From Rosistilla carotiformis (lineage in GTDB: Bacteria > Planctomycetota > Planctomycetia > Pirellulales > Pirellulaceae), in assembly GCF_007753095.1 (NCBI RefSeq), contig NZ_CP036348.1, forward strand, positions 5,309,411-5,373,410: 64,000 nt of DNA, read 5' to 3'. The notes under the pieces are model-generated. The model had not been told where the DNA came from, did no database searches, and saw nothing but the letters and a program-made list of their open reading frames with translations. The position numbers and the translations under genes are program-made. Below are positions 19,562-28,817 of the stretch, piece after piece (the first letter of the stretch is position 1; each line of letters starts with the position of its first letter).

Positions 19562-21160
19562 TTACCGCGCCGCGGCGGGTTGCGTCGCCGACTCCTGCGG
19601 CTTCGGCAGATCGATTAGGATCCGATCGGTCCCCAACGCGTAGCGGTCCGCCGATTCGATCCGGGCCAGCACCAAGGAACTTTTCGTTAGCGTCGCTGGC
19701 AGCGTCAACTGAACCGCAAACGCTCCCGGTTCCACTTCGCAAACGGTGCTCTCCAGCAACGAATCGCTCGCCGCGCGATGCCGATCGACGTCGCTCAGCT
19801 CACGCAGTTCATCGCGACTCGGTTCGCCCCGACGATGCAATTCCAACGTCAACTTGCCACCGTGGGGTGCCATCCCGTTGACGGTGATTTGCGATCCGGG
19901 TTGTGCACTGACCGGGCATTCTAAAGACACCTGTTCGGGATGCGAGATCCGCAACAAAGGATCGCCCAACAGGTTGTACAGTTGGGTGTGTTCGCGGCGT
20001 TCTTGCGGCAATCGATCCGACGTCGGACTCATCATCGCCGCCATCGCATCGAGCATGCTGGGAGCGGCCGCATTGGCTTGGCTCGGTTCTCGCGTCGCCC
20101 GATGGACGGTTTCCAGCCAAACCTGGCCAAGCGTCTCGGGTCGCGATTCGAACCATGATTGGATCAATGAAGTGGCGATGATCGCGTTCCCATAAGGCAG
20201 CGTCATCCGCGATCCGGCAAAGACGGCGATCGGACCGCCTGGTTCCAGCAGCATCTGTTCCGCCAAGCAGTCGTCCTTGGCGTCGAACGCGCCGGTGTAG
20301 CAGGCCAACAGCAACGCGATCGGCGACCGTTCGGCCGGACGCTTCAATTGGCCGACGGTCTTATCGTCCAGGATCGGCATGCCTTCGGCCGTTGCCGGAA
20401 CCCGATCCAATTGGGTCACGTGGCCGTGCCCGGCGTAGACCCAGAACAAGCCACCGCCATTAAATCCGTTGATGACCGTTCTGCAAAAATTGTTGGCGCC
20501 GGGAAAGAAGGGACTCGTCGGGCTCGCGTAGGTGACCCGTGTCTGAATACTGGCGGGCAATTGGGAGGTTAAGATGCCACGAACCACCGATTCCAACGCC
20601 GTATCGATCAACAGGCCAAAGCCGCCCACGCCCGCGGTCAGGTCGACCTGGTGGCGCCAGGGTCCGAACTGGCGACTCGATTCGTATTGCCTTAATCGTT
20701 CGACAAAAGACGCGACCTGAGCCGCCCCATCGACAGGGATCCGCCCGACCGGAACGTCCAGCACGCCATCGCCGTCGAGGTCGCCGTAGGGGCTGTCGGT
20801 GGCCAGGGTGGGTAACGATCCCAAGGATGCCGCGACAGGGCTGGGCAGATGATGGGTGGGAACGTGCAATCGGGGATCGACGGGCCAACGCGGACCTTGG
20901 ATTCGGCAGTCGCCAAAAATCACGATCGCTTCGGGGCGGACGTTGCCGGTCGCCACGATTGCCTGCAAATCGGTTACGAGGTCGCCCGCCAGCGGTTTGC
21001 TGTCGATGACATGAACGGCCACCCCCTGGCTCTGCCGGTATTGAACCCACGGCGCGATGGCCGGTCGCAGATCGGTCGCACAAACAACGATCACGTCGCG
21101 AGCCGTCGCGGTCGAAACAAGCGCCAGTGCGAGGATTGCGCTGAGCGTTCGCAAAAGCAT
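19562..21160 (-). CDS. Secreted C25-family (gingipain/caspase-like) cysteine peptidase
   Basis: A signal peptide (LLRTLSAILALALVSTATA) precedes an alpha/beta catalytic core with YAGHGHV (His245) and LLLACYTGAF (Cys287), the His-Cys dyad spacing of clan CD peptidases. A DGDGVLDVPVGRIPVD segment, typical of the C25 family, lies at ~130-143. The C-terminal ~130 residues are beta-rich, resembling the Ig-like domain after the gingipain core. ATG at 21160 is supported by AAGGGA; the upstream extension is rejected because it would bury the signal peptide. Gingipains cleave after Arg or Lys; specificity here is unknown. It is convergent with the MoxR gene. Confidence 0.83.
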   Translation of the reverse strand: MLLRTLSAILALALVSTATARDVIVVCATDLRPAIAPWVQYRQSQGVAVHVIDSKPLAGDLVTDLQAIVATGNVRPEAIVIFGDCRIQGPRWPVDPRLHVPTHHLPSPVAASLGSLPTLATDSPYGDLDGDGVLDVPVGRIPVDGAAQVASFVERLRQYESSRQFGPWRHQVDLTAGVGGFGLLIDTALESVVRGILTSQLPASIQTRVTYASPTSPFFPGANNFCRTVINGFNGGGLFWVYAGHGHVTQLDRVPATAEGMPILDDKTVGQLKRPAERSPIALLLACYTGAFDAKDDCLAEQMLLEPGGPIAVFAGSRMTLPYGNAIIATSLIQSWFESRPETLGQVWLETVHRATREPSQANAAAPSMLDAMAAMMSPTSDRLPQERREHTQLYNLLGDPLLRISHPEQVSLECPVSAQPGSQITVNGMAPHGGKLTLELHRRGEPSRDELRELSDVDRHRAASDSLLESTVCEVEPGAFAVQLTLPATLTKSSLVLARIESADRYALGTDRILIDLPKPQESATQPAAAR

Positions 21161-21418
21161 GCTTTCCCTTTTTGCTAGGTGTGACCCGAGGCGGACTCGC
21201 TGTTCGGGGGGCAAGTTCGTGCCTACCTGAATCCTTTAATAGGAAAGCAGCACGTAATCGATCTTAGCGGCTCGCGTTTGCCAAAGTAAAGGGACTTCCT
21301 TCGGGCGTCGCGGCGCCAACCGGTTCAACTTAGCCGAGAAAATCGCTAGGATAGCGAAGAGTGTCAGTTTTACTGATCCAGTTGAAGATTTCGCAACGTC
21401 CGTGATGGAAGCCGTGTT

Positions 21419-21802
21419 ATGAGTGAAGCAAAAGTAAAAGGCATTGTCCACCTTGTCGAAGAAACCAAGACCTACGGAGCCAAGGGGTTCCGCAAACGCA
21501 TGGTGGTGTTGAGCCAAGATTTCGGCAGCTTTACGAACTACGTTCCGCTGGAATTCACCCGCGACAACTGCGATTTGGCCAACGACCTGAACGTCGGCGA
21601 TGAGATCGAAGTCAATTATCGGCTGAACGGCCGCAAGTGGCAAAAGGACAGCAACAGCGAAGTGAAGTACTTCCTTAGCGCTGAAGCGATGGGCTTCAAG
21701 GCTGTCGGAAACGCGCCGGCTGCAGGCGGACGTGGCGATGCGGCATCTGCCAACGATGCGTTCTCGGAAGTTTCGTACGACGAAGGCGACGTGCCGTTCT
21801 AG
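21419..21802 (+). CDS. DUF3127 protein with SSB-like acidic tail
   Basis: The 127-residue protein has the DUF3127 core (KGIVHLVEETKTYGAKGFRKR; NYVPLEFTRDNCDL; DEIEVNYRLNGRKWQ), an OB-fold-like beta barrel. A flexible Gly/Ala linker (~100-112) follows, then the terminal DEGDVPF. That ending closely resembles the DDDIPF tip by which single-stranded DNA-binding protein recruits repair enzymes. DUF3127 is uncharacterised; a nucleic-acid-binding role is inferred from the fold and tail. It is monocistronic, with stem-loops downstream. Confidence 0.8.
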   Translation: MSEAKVKGIVHLVEETKTYGAKGFRKRMVVLSQDFGSFTNYVPLEFTRDNCDLANDLNVGDEIEVNYRLNGRKWQKDSNSEVKYFLSAEAMGFKAVGNAPAAGGRGDAASANDAFSEVSYDEGDVPF

Positions 21803-21871
21803 TTTAGAACGACACCCGCGTGGGGACGAAGCCCCGTCGGCGTCCCTCACTCCGCCCTCAATCAACTCTTC

Positions 21872-21963
21872 GGCTCAAGCATGCTGGCTTGAGCCAAAGC
21901 GACGCCAGCCGAAAGGGCGTTGCGTTGGTTCTTTCCAATGAAGACGCCAGCGAAATGGCGTCT
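21872..21963. terminator. Stem-loop cluster between convergent genes
   Basis: Two perfect hairpins lie between the DUF3127 gene and the convergent membrane-protein gene: 21872-21880 with 21887-21895 (GGCTCAAGC, 6-nt loop) and 21942-21949 with 21956-21963 (AGACGCCA, loop GCGAAA). Neither has a T-tract. They could end transcription in both directions with factor help. The 5' hairpin resembles dispersed intergenic repeats of this group. Confidence 0.45.
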
Positions 21964-21987
21964 CGTCTGGTGAATCGCGTCTCGACC

Positions 21988-22713
21988 TTACGCCGAATCG
22001 TTGCCGATCTTGACTTTGATCGATCCGAGGGCTTGGGTCAGCAGTCGCTCTTTGTTGCCGACAAACAGAATGTTGTCCAGCACGATCGCTCGGGTTTCAC
22101 CGGCCGGATGCAGGATCAATCGGCCCGCTCCCAACAAGATGAATTCGAAGACGTCGTTGATCTCTTTATCAACACGCAACTGCGGTGCGGGATAGCGTTT
22201 CAGATCGCTCAAGATCCCGTGGTGATGCAACAGTTCGTTATTGGACAGTTCCCAATAATTCATCCGCACACTGGCGAAGACTGCGATATACATCAACAGC
22301 ATCGCGACGCTGATGCATCCGTAGAAGGTCGAATTGGCCGCCGGACGCAGCGCCATCACCCAGTTTTCGACTGCCGGAAGCAGATCCGGCTTGATGCTAA
22401 CCGCCATCCAACCGCCTAGCGCCAGCGTGGTCAAAATAAAGATCAACGTCAACGAAGTCGCGCGGGGGAAATCGAACACGATCACAAACGTATTAAGCAT
22501 CAACACGCCGAGAAAGATTCCGGTCATCATCACCGGCAACGAATCGTCGGGGGTGACCGTCTTGTAACCCCTCATTGCCAACACCGCCCAGGCAAGCAGT
22601 GAAACGATAAAGGTCGGATACATGAAGATGAACTTAGGAAACGGAACTAAGTAGATCTTTTGCGACTTGGGGGCTTTGGGGGTGTTCTCGATGTTCGTTT
22701 CGTCGCCGCTCAT
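21988..22713 (-). CDS. Polytopic membrane protein of unknown function (241 aa)
   Basis: Four hydrophobic stretches (FIFMYPTFIVSLLAWAVLAM; VMMTGIFLGVLMLNTFVIVF; a third around LTLIFILTTLALGGWMAV; FYGCISVAMLLMYIAVFASV) are followed by a ~100-residue soluble tail (NYWELSNNELLHHHGILSDL; AIVLDNILFVGNKERLL) that looks like a membrane-proximal PH-like domain. I recognise no named family. The start is ATG at 22713, six nucleotides after AAGGAAG. It is probably monocistronic. Confidence 0.72.
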   Translation of the reverse strand: MSGDETNIENTPKAPKSQKIYLVPFPKFIFMYPTFIVSLLAWAVLAMRGYKTVTPDDSLPVMMTGIFLGVLMLNTFVIVFDFPRATSLTLIFILTTLALGGWMAVSIKPDLLPAVENWVMALRPAANSTFYGCISVAMLLMYIAVFASVRMNYWELSNNELLHHHGILSDLKRYPAPQLRVDKEINDVFEFILLGAGRLILHPAGETRAIVLDNILFVGNKERLLTQALGSIKVKIGNDSA

Positions 22714-22842
22714 TCGCAACTTCCTTTTCGATGGTGGGGCCCGGGGACTCTAGCAACAGTTCGTCGCCGCGATCCATTTCTTGGGTTCTCTGGCGAATAA
22801 TGTAGCTTGCCAGCCCGCACCACTCAATCGTAGGCCATCGCA

Positions 22843-23175
22843 CTACACCATGGCTGGCTCGTCCGTATACAGTTCCAACAATTGGCTTTGCACTTTGATC
22901 GCCCGCAACAGTGTCCAGATCTGATCGGGTTCGAACTTGACCGGACCGTCCCCCGCCAACGCTTCCAATTCGTCGGTCATCGCGGCGTGCTGATCGGCGG
23001 CCGCCTGCAATCGGAAGCTGGCACTGTGCCAGTGACGCAGCAACGTCGGCTCGTCGGCCAATTCGCTCGGATCGTTGGCCCCGTTCAAAATGAGCAGGGT
23101 CAATTGTGCGACGCTTTGTGGCGAAAGTTCCGGCTGCAGTTCGAGCAACCGTTTGGCCAATTCATGACAAGTCAT
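22843..23175 (-). CDS. Hypothetical protein (110 aa)
   Basis: Not recognised. ATG at 23175 gives a mostly helical, acidic 110-residue protein (CHELAKRLLELQPELSPQSV; PDQIWTLLRAIKVQSQLLEL). The ORF remains open upstream to 23295, but the extra residues look unlike the rest. No signal peptide. It lies 129 bases upstream of the membrane-protein gene on the same strand and might share its transcript. Confidence 0.6.
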   Translation of the reverse strand: MTCHELAKRLLELQPELSPQSVAQLTLLILNGANDPSELADEPTLLRHWHSASFRLQAAADQHAAMTDELEALAGDGPVKFEPDQIWTLLRAIKVQSQLLELYTDEPAMV

Positions 23176-23422
23176 CGTGTAATCCGAGCTGAGTGTTGGG
23201 ATCGCCCATGATCTGCGGAGTCCTTGACGTCGCACCGCGTGATGAAACGTCCACCTCTCGGAAAATCCTACGATAAGGAAAACCTGCCGCGCCACTTGTC
23301 GGCAAAAAAACCGACATTCCTCGAACCGGCGGCGCTACTCGTCAACACGTGTTGTAGGAAAGCAACAGATGCCGTCAGTCGGGGGGCCGATCCTCCCCTA
23401 AGCTGGGATCGCTCACAGACAC

Positions 23423-24313
23423 CTACAGCAGGCCGTAAGCCTTCAACGTGCTCACCAACTGAGCTTCGGACGCCGAATCCAAGGGGGTCATCGGCAACCG
23501 CATCTCGCCCGAATCGCGTCCCAACAGCCGCATCGCAGCCTTCAACGGAATTGGATTGGTCGCCAAGCCCAGCATGTTTTTACACAGCGGGAACAATTGA
23601 TGATGCAACCGCAAGGCCTCTTCGACCGAACCCTTAGCAAACGATTCAACAAGCGCTCGCATGTCCTTCGGGACGATGTTTCCAGCGACCGAAACGACCC
23701 CTTCGGCCCCCACCGCCAACATCGGCAGCGTCAGGCTGTCGTCGCCGCTGAGGACGGTCAGATCGGTTTGGTTGAGAATCTGCGAGCACATGTCCAAGGA
23801 ACCGGTGGCTTCTTTCACCATCGTGATGCCTGGCAGCTCAGCCAGCCGCGCGATCGTTTCGGCTTCGATCACCTTCCCCGTTCGGCCGGGAATATTGTAA
23901 ACGCAAACCGGAATCGAAACCGCTTCGGCAACCGCTTTGAAGTGCTGGTAGAACCCTTCCTGCATCGGCTTGTTGTAATAGGGTGCGACCTGCAGCGTCG
24001 CGTCGGCCCCTTCGCGCTCGGCCCGCTGCGTCAATCGCAACGCTTCGGCGGTGCTGTTGCTGCCCGTTCCGGCCATTACTTTGCAGCGACCGGCCACCAC
24101 CTGAATCACTTCGCTGATCACACGTTCGTGTTCATCGTGCGAGAGGGTTGGCGATTCGCCCGTCGTTCCGACCGGAACAATACAGTTGGTGCCTGCTTCG
24201 ATCTGGAATTCGATCTGCGCTCGCAGCAGCGAATAATCGACCTCGCCGTCGCGGAACGGGGTCACGATTGCTACCGACAGACCTGCGTAATCGGAACCTT
24301 TGCGTTGAGTCAT
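23423..24313 (-). CDS. dapA: 4-hydroxy-tetrahydrodipicolinate synthase
   Basis: Condenses pyruvate with aspartate semialdehyde, the first committed step of lysine and diaminopimelate synthesis, in the cytoplasm. The 296-residue TIM barrel shows [14 protein letters not shown], the catalytic tyrosine in VYNIPGRTG, the Schiff-base lysine in [10 protein letters not shown], and [14 protein letters not shown]. Length and motif order match DapA. ATG at 24313 ([10 protein letters not shown]) is chosen over a TTG at 24325. It appears to be a single-gene unit divergent from xseA. Confidence 0.93.
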   Translation of the reverse strand: MTQRKGSDYAGLSVAIVTPFRDGEVDYSLLRAQIEFQIEAGTNCIVPVGTTGESPTLSHDEHERVISEVIQVVAGRCKVMAGTGSNSTAEALRLTQRAEREGADATLQVAPYYNKPMQEGFYQHFKAVAEAVSIPVCVYNIPGRTGKVIEAETIARLAELPGITMVKEATGSLDMCSQILNQTDLTVLSGDDSLTLPMLAVGAEGVVSVAGNIVPKDMRALVESFAKGSVEEALRLHHQLFPLCKNMLGLATNPIPLKAAMRLLGRDSGEMRLPMTPLDSASEAQLVSTLKAYGLL

Positions 24314-24691
24314 CTTTCGCGTCAATCCTAGCTATTAACCGGTTTTTTGTATCGATTGGGTTGCGGTGAGCAATGCTCGGAAGTTTAGCCAATGGCATTT
24401 TCTACCACAGCAGGATAAAGCAACCCGGCCGCGACGTCCAAGGGGCCCCTGGGACGTCGCGGAATCGCAAGCCGGCGACGCCACGTGCGTGACGACGGCC
24501 GGCCCGCCAGAGTTCAACAAGACACGCCCGACCGCTGGCGGTTCAGGCCCCTGCGGCGAATTCCCGCCATCGGTCGCCCCACGGTTCGGATCGGTCGCCA
24601 GGAAACCCGCCGCGATCGATTGACTGCCCATCGCCGCTGCCATAGCCTGCGGATCGCCATTGCCAATCCGTAGGTCCCTGCCCATCTCCGT
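24314..24691. other. Divergent intergenic region, dapA / xseA
   Basis: 378 bp with short spurious ORFs. A GGGGCCCC palindrome lies near 24441-24448. It must contain both divergent promoters, but no convincing elements or riboswitch-like structure were recognised. Confidence 0.4.
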
Positions 24692-25957
24692 TTGAGCGAA
24701 CCGTTGAACACTCCGAATTCCAACCCTGCCGCCGCCAAGCCGACCGCCCTGTCGGTGACTCAGTTGAACGATCAGGTCAAGCAGACGCTGGAGGGCCGGT
24801 TTCGCAACATCTGGGTGGCGGGAGAGATCACCGATATCGCGCGGCCTCACAGCGGCCACATCTATCTGACGCTAAAGGACAAACAAAGCCAAGTTCGCGG
24901 TGTGATTTGGCGAAGCGCGGCGGAGCGGTTGCGGTTCGATCTACAGGATGGGCAATCGGTCCTGTGCCAAGGCGATGTCGATGTTTACGGTGCCCGCGGG
25001 ACGTATCAATTGGTGATCCGCCGGGTCGAGTTACGCGGGGTCGGAGATCTGCAATTCGCGCTTCGCCAGCTGCAGCAGAAACTGCAGGCCGAGGGGCTGT
25101 TCGATCCAGCGCGGAAACGTCCGCTGCCGCGATTTCCGCGGCGGATCGGCCTGGTCACCAGCCCCACGAGCGCAGCCGTCCACGATTTCTTAGAGGTCGC
25201 CCAACGGCGTTGGCCCGATCTGAACGTGCTGATCATTCCCACCAAAGTTCAAGGGACCGAAGCGGCCGCCGAGATCGTCGCCGGTATCGACGCCGCCCAT
25301 CGGATTCAGCCCGCACTAGACGTTCTGGTCGTCGCCCGCGGTGGCGGCAGTTTGGAAGATCTGTGGTGCTTCAACGACGAACGAGTCGTCCGTGCGATCG
25401 CGGCGTCGCAGATTCCTTTGGTCTCGGCGATCGGCCACGAGATCGATGTCACCCTGAGCGACCTGGCCAGCGATCGCCGCGCGCTGACGCCGTCGGAAGC
25501 CGGTGAATTGGTCGTCCGTTCGCGCGACGACCTCGCCAAGGAATTGGCGAAATTGGCCGACGATCTGAGGCTGCGGATTTTTCAAAAGCACGCCACCGTG
25601 CAATCGCAGCTGGAGCAATTGTCGCGACGCCCAGTGTTCACCCGTCCGTTTGATCGCATCGCGCAACAATCGCAGTGGTTCGATGAAGCCGAATTGCGAT
25701 TCAATCGCGGAATCCAACAGGTCGTCGCCAAGATGCGTCAACAATTGGCATCGACCGCGGAACTGTTGGACGCGGTGGGGCCATTAAAAGTGCTCGCCCG
25801 CGGCTACAGCGTTACGCAAACGGCCGACGCGGGGAAGCTGGTGCAATCGGTGGAGCAATTACAGGTGGGCCAATCGATTCAGACAGTCCTTGCCGACGGC
25901 ATCGTGCACAGCACGGTCGACACCCTTACGGAGAACCGTGACAACGCAAAAGGATGA
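24692..25957 (+). CDS. xseA: Exodeoxyribonuclease VII large subunit
   Basis: The catalytic subunit degrades single-stranded DNA to short oligonucleotides. The OB-fold nucleic-acid-binding domain covers residues ~18-115 (VAGEITDIARPHSGHIYLTL), then the conserved catalytic core (PRRIGLVTSPTSAAVHDFL; VVARGGGSLEDLWCFNDE; VSAIGHEIDVTLSDLASD), then a long coiled-coil C-terminal part and the late motif LARGYSVT. The length of 421 residues is normal. The start is TTG at 24692; no ATG fits the OB-fold boundary. No xseB small-subunit gene follows within the expected few bases. Confidence 0.92.
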   Translation: MSEPLNTPNSNPAAAKPTALSVTQLNDQVKQTLEGRFRNIWVAGEITDIARPHSGHIYLTLKDKQSQVRGVIWRSAAERLRFDLQDGQSVLCQGDVDVYGARGTYQLVIRRVELRGVGDLQFALRQLQQKLQAEGLFDPARKRPLPRFPRRIGLVTSPTSAAVHDFLEVAQRRWPDLNVLIIPTKVQGTEAAAEIVAGIDAAHRIQPALDVLVVARGGGSLEDLWCFNDERVVRAIAASQIPLVSAIGHEIDVTLSDLASDRRALTPSEAGELVVRSRDDLAKELAKLADDLRLRIFQKHATVQSQLEQLSRRPVFTRPFDRIAQQSQWFDEAELRFNRGIQQVVAKMRQQLASTAELLDAVGPLKVLARGYSVTQTADAGKLVQSVEQLQVGQSIQTVLADGIVHSTVDTLTENRDNAKG

Positions 25958-26111
25958 TTGGCCGAACGCACAGACATCGACCCGCGAGGTTCCCTCATCG
26001 GTAGAGGCGTCATATTCCGCAGCGATCGCTTTCGTGGCTTGCTTTTGCCCCATCGCGACTCAGAATAGAAGACACCCCAATCGGAACCTTGTCGGCCAGG
26101 AATCTTTTGTC

Positions 26112-26711
26112 ATGCCCATCGTCACTTTCGGCGGCGTTCGAATTGAATGCGACTTAGGGGCCAACCTGCGCCGTGTCTTGTTGAAGGCAAAATTGCCGCT
26201 GTATCACCCATTGGCACGTATCGCCAATTGTCGCGGCTTGGGCACCTGTGGCACCTGCGCTGTCAAATTGCGTGGCAGCGCGTCGTGGCCAACGAAGCTT
26301 GAAGCGTTGCGTCTGCGCATGCCACCTCATGCGGCCGAGGCAGGTTTGCGGCTGGCATGCCAATGCGTGGTGCATGGCGACCTGGACGTCGAAAAATTTG
26401 GCGGCGTGTGGGGACAAAATTTGAGTCAAACCGTCTGGGTGTCGGATTCCAAAGCCGAACCGCAGCCGCGCCTTCAACCCCCAACCGCTCCCAGAGACAT
26501 CCAACCCGCGATGCGGCCCTCGAACCAGCCTGCGATCGAAGCGGCGCCGTTTCGGTCCAGTGGTTCAGTGATCCGAGCGTTGAGCGTCGCTTCGGGACGC
26601 CTGCCCATCGCCCCTCGGCGCCATCGTGCCGCGATGTCCGAACAGGCGACCGTGCCGTTGGCGAAACTGAGACAAATGGCTCGCGAGCGTCAACTGGCAA
26701 TCCATTCGTAG
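26112..26711 (+). CDS. 2Fe-2S ferredoxin-like protein with long basic tail
   Basis: Residues 1-105 fit a 2Fe-2S ferredoxin fold: start PIVTFGGVRIE, cluster cysteines in NCRGLGTCGTC (C-x5-C-x2-C) and a fourth in LACQC about 33 residues later. The C-x5-C spacing differs from the plant-type C-x4-C. The remaining ~95 residues are Pro/Ala/Arg-rich and probably disordered, ending in a basic helix (PLAKLRQMARERQLAIHS). ATG at 26112 is chosen because upstream residues in the open frame do not resemble the family. The electron-transfer partner is unknown; neighbouring genes do not suggest one. Confidence 0.78.
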   Translation: MPIVTFGGVRIECDLGANLRRVLLKAKLPLYHPLARIANCRGLGTCGTCAVKLRGSASWPTKLEALRLRMPPHAAEAGLRLACQCVVHGDLDVEKFGGVWGQNLSQTVWVSDSKAEPQPRLQPPTAPRDIQPAMRPSNQPAIEAAPFRSSGSVIRALSVASGRLPIAPRRHRAAMSEQATVPLAKLRQMARERQLAIHS

Positions 26712-26847
26712 GCTGCGATTCGACAGACCACTTGCCGTCGATCGGTTTTCCCGTGGGCGACGCAGGGCGACGGTTGCGTTCAGGTGAAAATTGCTAGAAT
26801 GAGGCAGCTTGTGCCCAATTCCCGCGAACCACTCGATCGCTTTGCCC

Positions 26848-27840
26848 ATGTCTCAGCTCGCACCACTGGATACGACGATCGAAGTGGTGACGCCTGAAAA
26901 CATTGCGTTCAAGTATCAACTGGCGGGCCCCTTTCGACGGTTGCCCGCATTCCTGATCGACGTGTTGGTCAAGCTGGCGATCATCCTGTTTGCAGTCTTC
27001 GCCGTCGCGTTGTTGGCTGGCATCACCGGCAGCCAATTGATCGGCGTCTTTGGATTCGCCGCGATCAACATCGGATGGTTCATGGTCTGGTGGTTCTACG
27101 GCGTGGCGATGGAGACCTGGTGCAACGGCCGCACGCTGGGCAAGATGGCGATGCGAATCCGCGTGGTCACCGTCTCGGGGCATCCGATCGGTGGTGTCCA
27201 GGCGATGTTGCGGAACCTCGTTTGTGTTGCCGACCTGGCACCACCGCTGTCGCTGCAATTTTTCTTCGAAGACGCGCCCCCCGTTTATCTGATCCCGACC
27301 GGCATCGCCGCGTTGATTGCGATGACCTGCACGCGGCGAATGCAACGGTTGGGAGATCTAGCCGCTGGGACGATGGTGGTGATCGATGAACGAGGCTGGA
27401 CGCTGCCGGTGGCCAGAGTCGAAGACACGCGGGTTCCGGCACTGGCCAGCTATATTCCACCCGACTATCGGGTCAGTCCCTCGTTGGCGAAGGTCTTGGC
27501 GTTGTATGCCGAACGCCGCATGTTCCTGTCCCCACAGCGGCGACGCGAACTCGCCAAAAATCTAGCCGCGGGGCTCGGCGACCGCTTTGAATTCCGCGAA
27601 GACCTCGATCCCGATCTGTTATTGTATGCATTGTATTGGCGGACGTTTTTAGCCGACGCGCGCGATCAAGATGTCGACTTACAACCGTTGGCTGGATACA
27701 GTCCGATGTTAAAAGACGCGCACTTGGTGGCGGCCGAACCGGTCGCCGACAGTTCCGACGCATCGCTCGTCGAAGTCGCCGTGGTCATGGAACCCGATCG
27801 CGACCTCGAAGCTTCCATTCCTCCGGAATCCAGACCATGA
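26848..27840 (+). CDS. RDD family membrane protein (first gene of MoxR operon)
   Basis: The RDD domain occupies residues ~20-190: GPFRRLPAFLIDVLVKLAII with the family Arg/Asp pair, a second TM segment (GFAAINIGWFMVWWFYGVAM), then NGRTLGKMAMRIRVV and a terminal LGDLAAGTMVV. A ~140-residue cytoplasmic tail follows. RDD proteins are membrane proteins of mostly unknown role, some linked to ion transport. ATG at 26848 starts a run of six genes, each overlapping the next by 4-11 bases. The membrane topology suggests it belongs to an envelope complex with the following genes. Confidence 0.87.
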   Translation: MSQLAPLDTTIEVVTPENIAFKYQLAGPFRRLPAFLIDVLVKLAIILFAVFAVALLAGITGSQLIGVFGFAAINIGWFMVWWFYGVAMETWCNGRTLGKMAMRIRVVTVSGHPIGGVQAMLRNLVCVADLAPPLSLQFFFEDAPPVYLIPTGIAALIAMTCTRRMQRLGDLAAGTMVVIDERGWTLPVARVEDTRVPALASYIPPDYRVSPSLAKVLALYAERRMFLSPQRRRELAKNLAAGLGDRFEFREDLDPDLLLYALYWRTFLADARDQDVDLQPLAGYSPMLKDAHLVAAEPVADSSDASLVEVAVVMEPDRDLEASIPPESRP

Positions 27841-28817
27841 ACATTGTCTCCCTGTTGGAACAGCGTCGCCACGGCTGGGAAGAACTGGAGCGATTGTGCG
27901 ATGAAATGCAGAGTCGCGGTCGGACGCGTGGAAAAGCCCCCGGTGCGACACGGTTTGCTTCGTTGTATCGTTCTGCCTGCGCCGACCTGGCTTTGGCCGA
28001 GGCCTATCAATTGCCACCGGCAACGGTCGAATACCTGCATCGCTTGGTAGGCCGCGCCCACAATCAACTGTATCGCAGCCGCAATTTTTCTCTCGACCGA
28101 TCGGTCGACATGTTGGTTCGTCAGGCACCGCGACAGATCTTTGCCGACCCATGCGTGCACGTCTGCGGGATATTGTTCTTCGGCCTGTTCTGGCTTTCGA
28201 TGCTGTTGGGAATGTCGGAAGAACGGCTGCCCGATTTTCCCGCGCAAGTGGTGGGCGAAGCGCAGTTGGAGCAAATGGAATCGAACTTCGAAGCCGAACT
28301 CGACGCCGGCTTTGACCATTACGTGATGATGGCCAGCTTCTACATCCGGCATAACACGGGGATCGGCCTGCAGTGTTTCGCCTATGGAATCCTGATCATT
28401 CCTTGCATCTTCACGTTGGCTTACAACGCGGTGGCGCTCGGGACCAGCTTTGGATACATGGCTCGCGATTCAACCACGGGCGGCGATAATTTTTTCGAAT
28501 TCGTGACCGCCCACGGACCGTTCGAACTGACAGCGATCGTGCTTTCGGCAGCGGCGGGATTACGGTTGGGGTTGGGGCTGATTTCGACGACCGGTTTGCG
28601 ACGTGGGGATTCATTGAAAGTCAGCGCGATCCGCGCGATCCCGGTGATTGCTGCCGCATCGGTTTTGTTTTTCCTGGCGGCGATCACCGAAGGCTTTCTG
28701 TCTCCCAGTCCGCTTCCGTACACGATCAAAGCGATGTGGGCGATCCTTTCCAGCGGCGCGATGACCTTCTATTTTGTGGTGTTGGGATTTCCCAGGGCGG
28801 GCATCGATGCAACTTGA
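27837..28817 (+). CDS. SpoIIM-like (stage II sporulation protein M family) membrane protein
   Basis: The ATGA at 27837-27840 overlaps the RDD stop by four bases. The 326-residue protein has a helical soluble N-terminus (LEQRRHGWEELERLCDEMQS), then five or six TM segments including a late LPYTIKAMWAILSSGAMTFY, with the family's long extracytoplasmic loop between TM1 and TM2. SpoIIM in Bacillus helps cell-wall hydrolysis during engulfment. In non-sporulating bacteria the family often sits with RDD, MoxR and DUF58 genes, as here; the function there is unknown. Confidence 0.83.
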   Translation: MNIVSLLEQRRHGWEELERLCDEMQSRGRTRGKAPGATRFASLYRSACADLALAEAYQLPPATVEYLHRLVGRAHNQLYRSRNFSLDRSVDMLVRQAPRQIFADPCVHVCGILFFGLFWLSMLLGMSEERLPDFPAQVVGEAQLEQMESNFEAELDAGFDHYVMMASFYIRHNTGIGLQCFAYGILIIPCIFTLAYNAVALGTSFGYMARDSTTGGDNFFEFVTAHGPFELTAIVLSAAAGLRLGLGLISTTGLRRGDSLKVSAIRAIPVIAAASVLFFLAAITEGFLSPSPLPYTIKAMWAILSSGAMTFYFVVLGFPRAGIDAT

